Positions 62,532-64,000 of a stretch of DNA of 64,000 nucleotides are shown here, one piece after another; position 1 is the first letter of the stretch, and each line of letters begins with the position of its first letter. The translations under genes were made by a program, and so were the position numbers. A model generated the notes under the pieces. That model had not been told where the DNA came from. It was given only the letters and a program-made list of their open reading frames with translations, and ran no database searches. This DNA is from DATFVJ01 sp963820395 (lineage in GTDB: Bacteria; Actinomycetota; Actinomycetes; Streptosporangiales; Streptosporangiaceae): assembly GCA_963820395.1 (NCBI GenBank), contig CAWGAE010000031.1, forward strand, positions 33,393 through 97,392, given 5' to 3'.

Positions 62532-63710
62532 GTGTCGCTGCCACCCCTGGTCGAGCCCGCAGAAGGACTCACCGTCGGCGAGGTCCGGCGCTATTCCCGG
62601 CACCTGATCATTCCCGACGTCGGGATGTCCGGCCAGAAAAGGCTGAAGAACGCCAAGGTGCTGTGCGTCGGTGCGGGCGGTCTCGGGTCCCCGGCCCTCA
62701 TGTATCTCGCCGCCGCGGGCGTCGGCACCCTCGGGGTCGTCGACTACGACATCGTCGATGAATCCAATCTTCAGCGCCAGATCATTCACGGCCAGGCCGA
62801 CATCGGCCGGCCGAAGGCTGAATCGGCGCGGGACACAATCAGGCAGGTCAACCCGCTCACGGAAGTGGTCTTGCACCAGGAGCGGCTTGACTCGGACAAT
62901 GCGATGCGGATCTTCGAGCCGTACGACATCGTCGTCGACGGCACGGACAATTTCGCCACCAGGTACCTGGTGAACGACGCATGCGTGCTGCTCGGCAAGC
63001 CGTACGTCTGGGGATCGATCTACCGCTTCGATGGCCAGGCGAGCGTGTTCTGGGCCGAGTACGGGCCCTGCTACCGGTGCCTGTACCCAGAGCCGCCGCC
63101 GCCCGGCATGGTCCCCTCGTGCGCCGAGGGCGGCGTGCTCGGCGTGCTCTGCGCATCCGTCGGGTCGATCCAGGTCAACGAGGCAATCAAGGTGATCACC
63201 GGGATTGGTGACCCGCTGGTCGGACGGCTGATGATCTACGACGCGCTCGAGATGACCTACCGGTCGGTGAAGGTCAAGAAGGACCCTGAGTGCCCCGTGT
63301 GCGGCAAGAACCCGTCGATCACCGAACTGATCGACTACGAGGCGTTCTGCGGCACCGTCTCCGATGAGGCCCAGCAGGCCGTGGCCGGCGCGACGATCAC
63401 CGCAGGTGAACTGAAGAACATGCTGGACAGGGACGAGGCCATCTTCCTGGTGGACGTGCGTGAGCCGAACGAGTACGAAATCGTCTCGATTCCTGGCGCC
63501 GTGCTCATCCCCAAGGGCGAGTTCGTTTCCGGCGCCGCACTTCAGTCGCTGCCCCAGGACAAACGGATAGTGCTGCACTGTAAGACAGGCGTACGTTCCG
63601 CGGAGTGCCTTGCGGTGGTGAAGAGCGCCGGCTTCGCCGACGCCGTGCACGTCGGCGGCGGCGTGATCGCATGGGTCAACCAGGTGGACCCGTCGCTCCC
63701 CGTCTACTGA
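62532..63710 (+). CDS. moeZ: Adenylyltransferase/sulfurtransferase MoeZ
   Basis: 392 residues from GTG 62532. E1-like domain: VGAGGLGSPALMYLAAAG (ATP binding), the R finger near LQRQII, zinc cysteines CYRC and CPVC, and the catalytic-Cys region VPSCAEGGVLG. C-terminal rhodanese domain with active Cys in LHCKTGVRSAE. It adenylates and thiolates small sulfur-carrier proteins for molybdopterin, thiamine, cysteine or natural-product pathways. Monocistronic here; followed by a probable DUF3152 gene. Confidence 0.95.
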   Translation: MSLPPLVEPAEGLTVGEVRRYSRHLIIPDVGMSGQKRLKNAKVLCVGAGGLGSPALMYLAAAGVGTLGVVDYDIVDESNLQRQIIHGQADIGRPKAESARDTIRQVNPLTEVVLHQERLDSDNAMRIFEPYDIVVDGTDNFATRYLVNDACVLLGKPYVWGSIYRFDGQASVFWAEYGPCYRCLYPEPPPPGMVPSCAEGGVLGVLCASVGSIQVNEAIKVITGIGDPLVGRLMIYDALEMTYRSVKVKKDPECPVCGKNPSITELIDYEAFCGTVSDEAQQAVAGATITAGELKNMLDRDEAIFLVDVREPNEYEIVSIPGAVLIPKGEFVSGAALQSLPQDKRIVLHCKTGVRSAECLAVVKSAGFADAVHVGGGVIAWVNQVDPSLPVY

Positions 63711-63825
63711 GCGGTCCACTGAGCACGCCGCGCCTGACGCCGGAGCAGGGCCGCCGGGCCGCGGAATTCGATGGGTGACATTGGTGTCTACGTCAGACGT
63801 CCGATTCAGGCCGTAACATGCCGCT

Positions 63826-64000
63826 GTGGCAGAGCAGCCGGAAAAGGAGGAGGGGCAAAGGATCGCCCGCCTCCTGGCGCGACCCACCGTCCGGGCGTCA
63901 CGCGGCATCTCCGCCCGGCCTACCGCCCCGGCTGCGGCTCGGGGCGGCCACGGCGGTCATCGTGGGCCTCATCGGCTTGGCGGCGTCGGCTGTCGGCCTG
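63826..64000 (+). CDS. N-terminus of probable DUF3152 membrane protein (cut by window edge)
   Basis: GTG 63826 opens a frame VAEQPEKEEGQRIARLLA; a clear TM helix (GAATAVIVGLIGLAASAVGL) is seen at the very end, but in the next frame, so a +1 shift near 63900-63930 is likely. In actinobacteria a DUF3152 protein with one N-terminal helix commonly follows moeZ; I infer the identity from that context only. Confidence 0.45.
   Translation, partial: MAEQPEKEEGQRIARLLARPTVRASRGISARPTAPAAARGGHGGHRGPHRLGGVGCRP

Noticed and set aside
62088..63908. Open frame of 606 codons on the minus strand
   Set aside because: Antisense shadow of moeZ; no family features.

Overview
The window is GC-rich throughout and has actinobacterial features: a Zn-binding anti-sigma/ECF sigma pair, DUF3117 and DUF3107 proteins, MoeZ, Mrp, Ku, a WhiB-type motif, a decaprenyl-phosphate ribosyltransferase homologue and many 4-bp ATGA/GTGA stop-start overlaps. 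From memory, the left end resembles the mycobacterial Rv1211-Rv1229c block and the right end resembles Rv3206c-Rv3211. I would place it in a filamentous actinomycete (Streptomycetales/Streptosporangiales-like), but I cannot name a genus.

Left core (0.1-11.3 kb): enoyl-CoA hydratase and PaaX-type regulator, DUF3117, leucyl aminopeptidase, O-methyltransferase, then the envelope-stress operon sigE-rseA-rseB-htrA-tatB, and mrp facing it. Transition (11.7-15.8 kb): MarR regulator, secreted phosphoesterase, a hypothetical protein, a Nudix hydrolase and an IS66 remnant.

Accessory island (about 15.3-40.3 kb): a truncated WhiB-like remnant and a small leaderless gene, then two convergent operons. The rightward operon encodes a wall-anchored-type surface protein, a propeller lipoprotein, two large membrane glycosyltransferase-like proteins and a UbiA-family ribosyltransferase. 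The leftward operon encodes UDP-xylose synthase, GalE, two UDP-glucose dehydrogenases flanking a PIG-L deacetylase, a processive GT2 synthase and a sortase. Two GH53 galactanases follow. The right edge holds IS630, group II intron and IS66 remnants and an XRE regulator/tyrosine integrase pair. Together the genes look like a system that makes sugar donors and polyprenyl-linked precursors for a surface glycopolymer and anchors protein to the wall.

Middle core (40.3-44.5 kb): DUF6758, PHP phosphoesterase, metallo-beta-lactamase-fold protein and a RecB-like nuclease. Second envelope locus (44.7-57.3 kb): a GT2-TagF fusion, then a tightly coupled leftward operon (rmlB, DUF2304, DPM-like GT2, flippase, GT2), two paralogous polytopic membrane proteins and a methyltransferase.

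Right core (57.7-64 kb): DEAD-box helicase, DUF3107, TetR, a small acidic protein, Ku, MoeZ and the start of a probable DUF3152 protein cut by the window edge.

Two features cut across regions. First, at least ten single-base frame disruptions hit otherwise intact genes (pepA, rseB, htrA four times, integrase twice, the RecB-like nuclease, ku), nearly all of them net +1; this looks more like sequence error than decay. Second, short tandem repeats are common: 15- and 18-bp periods inside genes, mostly 14-bp periods between genes. No tRNA, rRNA or CRISPR array was found.
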